DNA of 21,851 nucleotides from Dehalococcoidia bacterium UBA3254 (GTDB lineage: Bacteria > Chloroflexota > Dehalococcoidia > Dehalococcoidales > UBA3254), in the NCBI GenBank assembly GCA_002362735.1, contig DEUU01000417.1, forward strand, positions 6,003 to 27,853, read 5' to 3'. Positions 14,870 to 21,851 of the stretch are shown piece after piece. The position numbers were made by a program, and so were the translations under genes. Position 1 is the first letter of the stretch; each line of letters starts with the position of its first letter. The notes beneath the pieces are model-generated. The model searched no databases. It was not told the origin of the DNA and worked only from the letters and a program-made list of their open reading frames with translations.

Positions 14870-17557
14870 ATGGCAAAGATAAGTGAAAGAACCGTGAATG
14901 AGAATTCATATCCCAAGGGCGTAAGTCTGATGGGTTTTGCTGCTGATGGAAATATAACCGTGGTAGATGTTAAAAACGGAAAAATAGTCAGGATCAGACC
15001 ATTTCGGTTCGATTGGAAGTATGACCGAAAAACACTCAACGTTTGGAAAATGGAAGCCCGTGGAAAGTCTTTTGAACCGACTTTAAAAACGCTCATACCA
15101 CCATTTGGACTGGCTTACAAGAAGCGGGTCTACTCACCCAATCGCATTTTATATCCCTTAAAAAGGGTTGATTGGAATCCAGACGGTGAAAGAAACCCGG
15201 GAAACCGGGGAAAGAGCGGATATGTCAGGATTTCCTGGGACGAGGCGGCAGAAATAGTTGCCAATGAGCTCAAAAGGATGAAGAAACAATATGGGATGGA
15301 GGCGGTACTCTCCCAATCAGATGGACATGGGGAGGGGAAGAATGTACACGTTGCTCATGGTTGTGCTAATAAACTCCTGGCATTAATGGGAGGCTATACC
15401 CTGCAGATAAGAAACCCGGATAGCTGGGAGGGTTGGGTCTGGGGGGCCAAGCATGTCTGGGGAACGGAACCTCTGGGACAGATGGTACCTGATGCTAACG
15501 CGATCCCTGATGTCGCCGAAAGCTCTGAGCTTATTTTATTCTGGGGATGCGATCCCGAGACGACTCCCTGGGGATTCAACGGACAGATGGCTTCTCGATT
15601 GAGCTACTGGTTCAAGGACCTCGGTATAAAAAGCATTTATATCTGTCCGGATTTGAATTATGGTGCTGCCGTACACGCCGATAAATGGATTCCGATACGG
15701 CCTAATACTGATGCTGCTTTGCATTTGGCTGTCGCTTATATCTGGATGACTGAAGGCACTTACGATAAACCATATGTTGCCACGCATACTTTTGGATTTG
15801 ATAAATTTGAAGCCTATGTTCTGGGAAAAGAAGATGGGATTGCCAAAACACCTGAATGGGCCTCTGAAAAAACGGGCATTCCGGCCTGGACCATCAAAGC
15901 TCTTGCCAGACAATGGGCCTCCAAACGCACTTCAATCGCGCATGGTAACGGGGGGCCCGGTATGAGAAGCGCCTATTCCACTGAGCCCGCCAGACTGGAG
16001 GTTCTTTTGCTGGCGATGCAGGGTGTAGGTAAACCCGGAGTCCATCAATTTAAGATGATGGAGTGGGGACTCTCGGCTATCTTTTGCTCACAGCGCAGTC
16101 CGATGCCCATATGTGTCCATCTTCCGCAATCATTACCTAACGCTTATTCAGTGATTGACGTTGGGACCCGAAGAGCGCGTGCGGCTGAGACAGCAGATCC
16201 CAGACGCTCAGAGCTTGAAAAACTGTTAACTCCGGCTCCCATTAACCCAACGCAGTTTATCCCCAAAGACCTCATTCACGAGGCTATTCTTAATGCGCCT
16301 ATCAGCTGGTACGGTGGATCGACGTTTCCCGGCAGTCGTCTGGACCAGTTCGTCCAGTATACCTACCCGGCGAAAGGTTGCTCGCCAGTCCACATGATCT
16401 GGACGGATACCCCCTGCTGGATTACCTGCTGGAATGACAGCAATACTTACATTAAAGCGCTGCGCAGTCCCGGGATTGAATTTATCGTAGCTCAGCATCC
16501 ATGGCTGGAAAACGACGTTCAGTTTGCGGATATTATCCTTCCGGTCAGTACCAAATTTGAGGAGCGGGATATCACTACAGATGTGGAAAATGGGCAATTT
16601 TATACCCTTATAAATAGTGAGAAATGTATAGAACCTATTGGAGAGTCAAGGAGTGACTATGAAGCCGTTTGCCTGGTAGCCGAGAAGCTGGGTTTACTGG
16701 AAAAATATACTGGCGGTAAAACTGAGGAGGATTTAATAAAGCTCAATTTTGAGCATTTCCGCATGCAGGATCGCGTCAGTTACGAAGAATTTAAGCAAAA
16801 GGGATATTTCGCTGTCCCCACCGATCCTGAGTGGAGGAAAATTCCGCCGGGTATGAGAGAATTTTACGATAACCCTGAACAGCACCCTCTGTCTACACCC
16901 ACAGGGAAAATAGAATTTTATTCCCAGGGTCTGGCTGAGCATTTCCCGGATGATAAAGAGAGACCACCGGTACCCCACTGGATCGAAAAAAGTGAAAGCC
17001 ATGATGAGAGGATTTCTGGAAAAAGAGCCGAGGATTACCCTTTAATCCTGGTTTCTAATCACGGAAGATGGAGGGTTCATGCTCAGTGCGATGATATTTC
17101 CTGGACACGTGAGGTTCCTACCTGCAAGATGAGAGGTCCGGATGGCTATCAATACGAGCCGTTTTGGATAAGCCCGCAGGATGCTGCCGCCAGAGGCATC
17201 GAAAATGGAGATGTTGTCAGAGTTTTTAATGAGAGGGGAGCAGTCCTGGGTGGAGCCTACGTCACCGAGAGAATTATGCCTGGCTCAGTCTATATGGACC
17301 ATGGGGCCAGGTATGATCCCATTGTTCCTGGCGAGCTTGACAGGGGCGGCGCGATCAATACGATCACTCCTCGTCACATCACTTCTAAGAACGCTACGGG
17401 TATGGTAGTGAGCGGATTTTTGGTTGAAGCTGAGAGAGCTAATCTGGAAGATCTGCGGAAAAAGTATCCTGAAGCTTTCAGAAGACCTTACCACGCGGAT
17501 GCCGGATTAGGCATGGAACGTATATTGGCGAAAAAGTATCAAAGTTCTGAACAATAA
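14870..17557 (+). CDS. Molybdopterin oxidoreductase large subunit, pyrogallol-phloroglucinol transhydroxylase-like
   Basis: A DMSO-reductase-superfamily enzyme of 895 residues, with no Tat signal and no N-terminal FeS cysteine motif. Segments resemble the Pelobacter acidigallici transhydroxylase as I recall it: WKMEARGKSFEP (59-70), NPDGERNPGNRG (103-114), NPDSWEGW (182-189) and CDPETTPWG. In that enzyme the Asp and Ser of NPDSW line the site, Ser being the Mo ligand; here they are D184 and S185. Its His144 corresponds to H153. The Tyr404 equivalent is not evident after GKPGVHQF. The C-terminal dinucleotide-binding domain starts near 720. The ATG at 14870 has GGAGG 12 bases upstream. No FeS small subunit is adjacent, unlike transhydroxylase and resorcinol hydroxylase loci. 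Likely a hydroxyl-transfer or hydroxylation enzyme; substrate unknown. Confidence 0.82.
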   Translation: MAKISERTVNENSYPKGVSLMGFAADGNITVVDVKNGKIVRIRPFRFDWKYDRKTLNVWKMEARGKSFEPTLKTLIPPFGLAYKKRVYSPNRILYPLKRVDWNPDGERNPGNRGKSGYVRISWDEAAEIVANELKRMKKQYGMEAVLSQSDGHGEGKNVHVAHGCANKLLALMGGYTLQIRNPDSWEGWVWGAKHVWGTEPLGQMVPDANAIPDVAESSELILFWGCDPETTPWGFNGQMASRLSYWFKDLGIKSIYICPDLNYGAAVHADKWIPIRPNTDAALHLAVAYIWMTEGTYDKPYVATHTFGFDKFEAYVLGKEDGIAKTPEWASEKTGIPAWTIKALARQWASKRTSIAHGNGGPGMRSAYSTEPARLEVLLLAMQGVGKPGVHQFKMMEWGLSAIFCSQRSPMPICVHLPQSLPNAYSVIDVGTRRARAAETADPRRSELEKLLTPAPINPTQFIPKDLIHEAILNAPISWYGGSTFPGSRLDQFVQYTYPAKGCSPVHMIWTDTPCWITCWNDSNTYIKALRSPGIEFIVAQHPWLENDVQFADIILPVSTKFEERDITTDVENGQFYTLINSEKCIEPIGESRSDYEAVCLVAEKLGLLEKYTGGKTEEDLIKLNFEHFRMQDRVSYEEFKQKGYFAVPTDPEWRKIPPGMREFYDNPEQHPLSTPTGKIEFYSQGLAEHFPDDKERPPVPHWIEKSESHDERISGKRAEDYPLILVSNHGRWRVHAQCDDISWTREVPTCKMRGPDGYQYEPFWISPQDAAARGIENGDVVRVFNERGAVLGGAYVTERIMPGSVYMDHGARYDPIVPGELDRGGAINTITPRHITSKNATGMVVSGFLVEAERANLEDLRKKYPEAFRRPYHADAGLGMERILAKKYQSSEQ

Positions 17558-17615
17558 GAGAAAAAGATATAGTAAAAGCGCAATTATTTTGTAGAAATTT
17601 ATTGATTGTGGAGTT

Positions 17616-18032
17616 TTATCTATAACGGGTTTCTGGAGCGTATCTCTGTACCCTCCAGTGAGCAAGATGTAAAGAAAGGATGGCTGCCAGTTTTTCATTT
17701 TGAGACCGCTTATTAGAACCAGACCGGCGCGGTTCACCATTAAGATCAACAAATTCTGCCTTCGGCAAATAATTTCGGGGAAATTTATCATGATTTCCCA
17801 AAATGATAGTACCTCTCCGCCGGCTGGTTGCTACAACCCCTGCCTTTTTCAGGGTATAATAAGCCCGTGCAACAGTTGAAGGGTTGACAAGTAACAATCT
17901 TGCCATTTCTCTTACAGCAGGAATTTGCTCGCCTGGACCGAATTTCTCATCGCTTACCAGTTGCTTTACCTGATCCACGATCTGTTGATAAAGAGGAACA
18001 GACGACTTTGGTTCAATGGATATCTTCAGCAT
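17616..18032 (-). CDS. GntR-family transcriptional regulator (YtrA-like, small)
   Basis: A 138-residue DNA-binding protein. The winged helix-turn-helix spans about residues 8-77: PLYQQIVDQVKQLV, GPGEQIPAVREMARLL, VNPSTVARAYYTLKKAG and the wing SRRRGTII. Only a short basic tail of about 60 residues follows, without a recognisable ligand domain, as in the YtrA subgroup. The ATG at 18032 has AAAGGA six bases upstream and starts at the usual MLKISIEP; an upstream in-frame start at 18080 would give a non-conserved extension. It lies convergent to the transhydroxylase-like gene and divergent from the second molybdoenzyme operon. The shared 18033-18419 region carries palindromes overlapping a promoter, so it likely represses that operon and itself. 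Confidence 0.88.
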   Translation of the reverse strand: MLKISIEPKSSVPLYQQIVDQVKQLVSDEKFGPGEQIPAVREMARLLLVNPSTVARAYYTLKKAGVVATSRRRGTIILGNHDKFPRNYLPKAEFVDLNGEPRRSGSNKRSQNEKLAAILSLHLAHWRVQRYAPETRYR

Positions 18033-18073
18033 TGTTAGTCCTTTTTCCCGGCGAAATTGATGAGGGTACCTTG

Positions 18074-18103
18074 TTGACAATAAAGTATAAAATTCACTAT
18101 ACT
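18074..18103 (+). promoter_or_regulatory. Promoter overlapped by an AGTATA-N8-TATACT operator
   Basis: TTGACA (18074-18079) and TATACT (18098-18103) are 18 bases apart. An inverted repeat, AGTATA (18084-18089) and TATACT (18098-18103), occupies the spacer and the -10 box, so a bound dimer would block RNA polymerase. The GntR protein is the obvious candidate (inference). Confidence 0.5.
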
Positions 18104-18180
18104 ATCATCCGTGTCGGGTACATCTAATACATAAATCTATTATTATTGTATAAAATACATTAACACATATTAAACATAAA

Positions 18181-18197
18181 GTAAACTTTTTGTTTAC
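18181..18197. promoter_or_regulatory. GTAAAC-N5-GTTTAC inverted repeat
   Basis: Perfect 6-bp arms (18181-18186 and 18192-18197) around TTTTT, in the GntR/molybdoenzyme divergent region. It has operator-like size and symmetry. The bound protein is unknown. Confidence 0.35.
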
Positions 18198-18226
18198 CAT
18201 GTTAACAGGCTTTTCATAGAGTATTA

Positions 18227-18256
18227 TTGACGATACCATTCTCTCCACCCTATACT
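18227..18256 (+). promoter_or_regulatory. Second plus-strand promoter candidate
   Basis: TTGACG (18227-18232) and TATACT (18251-18256) have an 18-base spacer, the same design as the promoter at 18074. A start near 18263 would give a leader of about 157 bases before the ATG at 18420. Confidence 0.45.
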
Positions 18257-18419
18257 TCTGATAGGTGTGTTTTTGAGTAAATTCACAGGCAGATGTTTTA
18301 TTTAAGAAGCTAAATTTCAGGAGGGTAGGTTATGTAATAATAGCTGCAGCTTTTTCTGCTATCATCGTCACTGACGTCATAGATATCTCGAGAATTAAAC
18401 AAGGAGTGAATGAACAAAT

Positions 18420-21059
18420 ATGGCCGATCAGAATAAAGTACCAATAACCGAAGATAAATGGTTTGAAACCTGCTGCGGTATCTGCTATGCCAGTTGTCCG
18501 ATTAAGGTGCGTACCATAAATGGCATTCCTGTCAAAATTGAAGGCAATCCTCGTGCCTCTACCAGCAAGGGATCTGTTTGTGGTAAAAGTGTCGGCTCGC
18601 TGTCTGTGGTACATGACCCGAATCGCCTTAATAAACCAGTAAAGCGTACCAATCCGATTAAAGGCATAGGCATCGATCCAAAATGGCACGAGATTTCCTG
18701 GGAAGAAGCCTTAACTACTATCGCCGATAAAATTCGGGAAATTTATAAGGAAGATGGGCGGCAATTTAAAATCAATGTCATGCCATCACAGGGGACATAC
18801 AATCACCCGCCTATCTGGGCGCTGGTCAGCGCTCTTGGCTGCACTAACGAATCGGCGGGAGCCGGCGGCATGCTGTGCGGTAACGCTGCCCACTTCGTTG
18901 CCGGGTTGACTCATGGATCGTGGTCTCATTCTGCCGATCTCGAACGCTGCAACTATTTGATACACTTCGGGGCGAGTAAGGGGCACGCCGCCGGTCACAG
19001 CTCTAACCAGATGATGCGCAGTATGGCTGATGCCCGTGCTCGCGGAATGAAACAGATTGTCTTTGATCCCATGTGCAGTTTCGTCGGTGCCAAGGCGACG
19101 CGATGGGTGCCCATCATACCGGGGACAGACGTTGCCGTTATCCTTTCGATATTGAATATTATTCTGAACGAACTGCAAACCTGGGATGATGTTTTTGTCA
19201 AGACCAAAACCAATGCGCCTTATCTGATCGGACCAGACAGGCATTATATCCGGGATGCCAGGACACAAAAACCACTGATCTGGGATGTTAAAGAAGGCAA
19301 GGCTAAAACCTGGGATGACCCGACCATAAAAGAATTTGCCATCGAAGGCACATACGATATCAACGGCGTAAAAGGAATTCCGGCGTTCCAGTTGCTCCGT
19401 GAACATGTCAAGACTTATACCCCGGAATATGCCTCCAAGTTGAGTTCGGTGCCGGTAGAGACCATCCGTACCATCGCGAAAGAGTTCGTCACCGAGGCCA
19501 AGATAGGCAGTACAATTACTATAGAGGGTAAAGTATATCCTTACAGGCCGGTTGCGGCTATTACATTCAGCGGACTGAATAATCACCGGAATGCGTGGAA
19601 TAGCGTTGCCTCGATGCATATGCTTAACATGGTCGTCGGTGCCATGGATGTGCCGGGAGGCAGTCTTGGCTGGCCGACCCGGTGCTTCGGTTTCAAAGAT
19701 ACAGGAAGGCCGGAGTATAAAGTTTCTGCCGATCCAGTAGAAGGGATGCTTCTGGCCGGCTGGTGGTGGGGAGAGACCACCCGTGGAAAAAATCCACGTC
19801 ACAGGATGTGGCCAATAGATATGCCCACGACTCCTGAGGTTTCGCTGGGAATCAAAAAGATCTGGAGCTGGGTGAACGATTCTCCCTTCTACTTCTCATC
19901 AGACCGCGATGAGGTGCATGAAAAGATAGGGCCCAACTATAAAGAGGCTAAAGCGTGGATGAACTGGGGCAACAATATGATCATGTCCGGCGGCAACCTC
20001 AGTAACATGGAAGATACTCTCAAGAGAATTCCCTTTTTCTTTACTTTTGACCTTTATCTCACCGAAATTACCGAATTTTGTGACATTGTTCTTCCGGATT
20101 GCAGTTATCTGGAATCTTTATGCGCTGATCAAAACTTGCAGGTTGGGTTCAATGGTCCAGTCGGTATGAACGATTGGTCGTTCTTCTTCCGGCAGCCGGT
20201 ATGCAAACCCATTGGAGAAAGAAGAGCTATGCCTGATGTCCTGCTGGACATTGCCTGGAGAGTCGGGCCGGATTTCTATGCCAGATATGTCGATGCTTAC
20301 AATAAGTTCTGGGGTCTGGAAGGCAAAAGCGAACTTGATCTCAAGAAGAAATACAATTATGCAGAAGTCAGCGACAATGTTTTCAAGAACTTCTTCGGCG
20401 AAAACCACGGTCTGGAATGGTTCAAGGAAAACGGCGGAATCACCTGGCCTAAAAAGGCGGAAGAAGCTTTCTGGCGTTACGATATTCCTGCCAGAGTACC
20501 GCTTTACTGGGAATTTGTCTTAACTATGGGAGAAAAAGCCAAAGCCATCTGCGAGCCAAGAGGAATGCATATGCAGTGGGAGCAGTTCACGCCACTGCCC
20601 TCGTACTTTGCCATTAAAGCCCACGAAGTCACTGATCCGCAGTATGACCTGTATACCATGATTTACCGGGATACTCTTCATACCGGCAGCAGTACTCAAA
20701 TGCATCCCGAGATTGATGCTATTTCGGACATGAATCCATACAGTTATTACATCAATATCAACGAGGAAACAGGCAGGAAAAAAGGTATTAAGAATGGGCA
20801 GGTGATCTGGGTAGAAACCCCTGCTGGAAGGAAAATCAAAGGGCCGGTTGCTCTAATCAAAGGCATCCATCCCCAAATGTTAGCGGTGGCGGGTATAAAC
20901 GGTCACTGGTCAAAATATCTGACTATAGGGAGGGGCAAAGGGGTGCATTTTAATGACTTGCTGGAAATAGATAAAGACCATGTCGATCCGGTAAGTTTAA
21001 GTGCAGATTCCTGTTTGAAAGTGAAAATATATCCCGCCAAGGAGGGAAAAAATGGCTAG
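18420..21059 (+). CDS. Molybdopterin oxidoreductase catalytic subunit with N-terminal [4Fe-4S] (Psr/Phs/Ttr-like complex)
   Basis: An 879-residue catalytic subunit. The N-terminal cluster motif is C19-x2-C22-x3-C26-x27-C54. A bis-MGD fold follows, with EISWEEALTTIADKI (91-105), and in LCGN the Cys153 is a plausible Mo ligand as in polysulfide or thiosulfate reductases. FDLYLTEITEFCDIVLPD and a C-terminal dinucleotide-binding domain (about 760-875) complete it. No twin-arginine signal is seen, so it probably works on the cytoplasmic side, unlike exported relatives. The ATG at 18420 is 13 bases after AAGGAG, an unusually long gap; an upstream in-frame stop excludes a longer start. Its stop overlaps the FeS subunit start by eight bases. 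The substrate (sulfur compound, aromatic or other oxyanion) cannot be told. Confidence 0.9.
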   Translation: MADQNKVPITEDKWFETCCGICYASCPIKVRTINGIPVKIEGNPRASTSKGSVCGKSVGSLSVVHDPNRLNKPVKRTNPIKGIGIDPKWHEISWEEALTTIADKIREIYKEDGRQFKINVMPSQGTYNHPPIWALVSALGCTNESAGAGGMLCGNAAHFVAGLTHGSWSHSADLERCNYLIHFGASKGHAAGHSSNQMMRSMADARARGMKQIVFDPMCSFVGAKATRWVPIIPGTDVAVILSILNIILNELQTWDDVFVKTKTNAPYLIGPDRHYIRDARTQKPLIWDVKEGKAKTWDDPTIKEFAIEGTYDINGVKGIPAFQLLREHVKTYTPEYASKLSSVPVETIRTIAKEFVTEAKIGSTITIEGKVYPYRPVAAITFSGLNNHRNAWNSVASMHMLNMVVGAMDVPGGSLGWPTRCFGFKDTGRPEYKVSADPVEGMLLAGWWWGETTRGKNPRHRMWPIDMPTTPEVSLGIKKIWSWVNDSPFYFSSDRDEVHEKIGPNYKEAKAWMNWGNNMIMSGGNLSNMEDTLKRIPFFFTFDLYLTEITEFCDIVLPDCSYLESLCADQNLQVGFNGPVGMNDWSFFFRQPVCKPIGERRAMPDVLLDIAWRVGPDFYARYVDAYNKFWGLEGKSELDLKKKYNYAEVSDNVFKNFFGENHGLEWFKENGGITWPKKAEEAFWRYDIPARVPLYWEFVLTMGEKAKAICEPRGMHMQWEQFTPLPSYFAIKAHEVTDPQYDLYTMIYRDTLHTGSSTQMHPEIDAISDMNPYSYYININEETGRKKGIKNGQVIWVETPAGRKIKGPVALIKGIHPQMLAVAGINGHWSKYLTIGRGKGVHFNDLLEIDKDHVDPVSLSADSCLKVKIYPAKEGKNG

Positions 21060-21702
21060 ATGGGGAATAGTAATTGATCTGCACCGCTGTATTGGATGCT
21101 ACTCTTGCATGATAGCCTGCCGCCAGGAACATTTTGTGCCGCGGGGAATTTATTTTAATCGTGTGATTGTTAGCGAAAAGGGTGAATTTCCGACCGTCCA
21201 GAAGACCATTTTACCGGTACAGTGTAACCACTGCCAGGAACCGGCCTGTGTCAAGGCTTGCCCTACCGGAGCGACTACTCAGCGTGAGGATGGCCTGGTA
21301 CTGGTAGATGACGGAAAATGCGTAGGATGTCACTACTGTATAGTGGCTTGTCCATATCAGATGCGTACTCCCTACGAAAATCCAAAATTAGAATATTTCC
21401 CCGGACAGGGTTTAACTCCATATGAGATATTAGGCAAGCAGCTGTATCCTTACCAGGCAGGAACACCCTTAAAATGTACGTTCTGTGTAAAAAGGCTGGA
21501 TGAGGGAATCAAGAAGGGACTGAAACCCGGAATCGATCGCGAGGCAACTCCAGCCTGCGTCATCACCTGCCCGGCCAAGGTCAGGACATTTGGAGATCTG
21601 GATGATCCTAACAGCGAAGTTTCCCGCATAATTTACGAAAAGAAAGCCAAACCGCTTCATCCAGAGTTTGATACCCAACCATCTATTTACTACCATGATT
21701 AA
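21052..21702 (+). CDS. Four-cluster [4Fe-4S] electron-transfer subunit (PsrB/DmsB-like)
   Basis: A 216-residue ferredoxin-like subunit that passes electrons between the molybdoenzyme and the membrane subunit. Cysteine groups are CIGCYSCMIAC (13-23), CNHCQEPACVKACP, CVGCHYCIVACP and a split fourth set, CTFC with ACVITCP, giving four cubane sites as in DmsB, PsrB and PhsB. There is no signal peptide. GGAGG precedes the ATG at 21052, which overlaps the catalytic subunit's stop (ATGGCTAG), so translation is coupled. The membrane subunit gene follows after 26 bases. It is not the three-cluster small subunit of transhydroxylase, although it could in principle also serve the large subunit encoded at 14870. 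Confidence 0.93.
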   Translation: MARWGIVIDLHRCIGCYSCMIACRQEHFVPRGIYFNRVIVSEKGEFPTVQKTILPVQCNHCQEPACVKACPTGATTQREDGLVLVDDGKCVGCHYCIVACPYQMRTPYENPKLEYFPGQGLTPYEILGKQLYPYQAGTPLKCTFCVKRLDEGIKKGLKPGIDREATPACVITCPAKVRTFGDLDDPNSEVSRIIYEKKAKPLHPEFDTQPSIYYHD

Positions 21703-21728
21703 ATAATAATCAATACGGAGGATAAAGA

Positions 21729-21851
21729 ATGCAAATTCAACCCTGGGAATTTGGAGTAAAAGAAACCCCTGCAAGGGAATGGTCAGAGGGCATGGGATCC
21801 TTGATCGCGGTGGCGATGTTCCTAGGCGGCATTGCGGGAGGGCTTTACCTG
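21729..21851 (+). CDS. NrfD-like membrane anchor subunit, N-terminal fragment (runs off the window)
   Basis: Only 41 residues are visible. After a short polar start (MQIQPWEFGVKETPAREW), a hydrophobic Gly-rich first helix begins near residue 21 (GMGSLIAVAMFLGGIAGGLY), as in NrfD/PsrC quinone-binding subunits. The ATG has GGAGG seven bases upstream and lies 26 bases after the FeS gene. Order and context make it the third subunit of the molybdoenzyme complex, exchanging electrons with quinone. The rest lies outside the window, so helix count and quinone residues cannot be checked. Confidence 0.75.
   Translation, partial: MQIQPWEFGVKETPAREWSEGMGSLIAVAMFLGGIAGGLYL

Larger units (their letters stand above)
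18033..18419. other. Divergent regulatory region between the GntR gene and the second molybdoenzyme operon
   Basis: A 387-base AT-rich gap without genes. It holds two plus-strand sigma70-like promoters and several operator-like inverted repeats, described separately. The last 100 bases form the probable leader of the 18420 gene and include AGCTGCAGCT and TGACGTCA (18372-18379) palindromes. Confidence 0.6.

Noticed and set aside
17558..17615. Bidirectional terminator between the convergent transhydroxylase-like and GntR genes
   Set aside because: Searched by eye; no stem of useful length with a T-run was found.
18372..18379. TGACGTCA palindrome as a regulatory site
   Set aside because: An eight-base palindrome is expected by chance and no bacterial regulator is implied.
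18410..18436. Eight-codon frame (ATG at 18410) overlapping the start of the second molybdoenzyme gene
   Set aside because: The SD is only three bases from this ATG and nothing else supports a leader peptide.
18786..19802. Long open frame of 338 codons on the minus strand inside the second molybdoenzyme gene
   Set aside because: It lies antisense to a conserved MopB gene, its product resembles no family, and it has low-complexity shadow composition.
1..21851. tRNA or rRNA genes, CRISPR arrays, insertion sequences, attachment sites
   Set aside because: No tRNA cloverleaf, spaced direct-repeat array, transposase or integrase was recognised in the window.

Overview
The window looks like part of a catabolic island from an anaerobic bacterium: moderate-GC genes with AT-rich gaps, strong Shine-Dalgarno (SD) sites and sigma70-type promoters. 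Two molybdopterin-dependent (MopB) oxidoreductases, the start of a tungsten-type aldehyde:ferredoxin oxidoreductase, an old-yellow-enzyme/FeS/FAD reductase and acyl-CoA enzymes point to fermentation or anaerobic respiration of an organic acid, possibly cyclic or aromatic. The transporter lipoprotein has a long Thr/Ser/Ala/Pro linker, a style I associate with Dehalococcoidia (Chloroflexota). That assignment is a guess; no rRNA, tRNA or phylogenetic marker is present.

Layout. Minus strand, 1-5042: an operon read right to left, with a 3-hydroxyacyl-CoA dehydrogenase/enoyl-CoA hydratase fusion, two unlike acyl-CoA dehydrogenases and the N-terminal third of an aldehyde:ferredoxin oxidoreductase cut by the window edge. 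Minus strand, 5295-8680: an OYE-type reductase followed by a CaiB/BaiF CoA-transferase. A gap of about 730 bases without genes follows. Minus strand, 9413-12578: a complete TRAP transporter (dctP, dctQ, dctM). A divergent AT-rich regulatory region lies at 12579-13023. Plus strand, 13024-17557: a CocE/NonD-like alpha/beta-hydrolase homologue with an altered triad, then a large molybdoenzyme resembling pyrogallol-phloroglucinol transhydroxylase. Minus strand, 17616-18032: a small GntR/YtrA-like repressor. Plus strand, 18420 to the end: a second molybdopterin enzyme with an N-terminal FeS motif, a four-cluster ferredoxin-like subunit and the start of an NrfD-like membrane subunit, together a Psr/Phs/Ttr-like complex.

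Working model (inference): the TRAP system imports an organic acid, the CoA-transferase activates it, the OYE-type enzyme and the paired acyl-CoA dehydrogenases reduce or oxidise it, and the fusion enzyme hydrates and oxidises the products. The molybdoenzymes and the AOR handle hydroxylation or transhydroxylation, aldehyde oxidation and electron disposal. The least ordinary part is the two-gene unit at 13024-17557: a hydrolase homologue whose Ser-Asp-His positions all appear substituted, next to a transhydroxylase-like large subunit with no small subunit beside it, behind a 15-bp inverted repeat that runs into the ribosome binding site.
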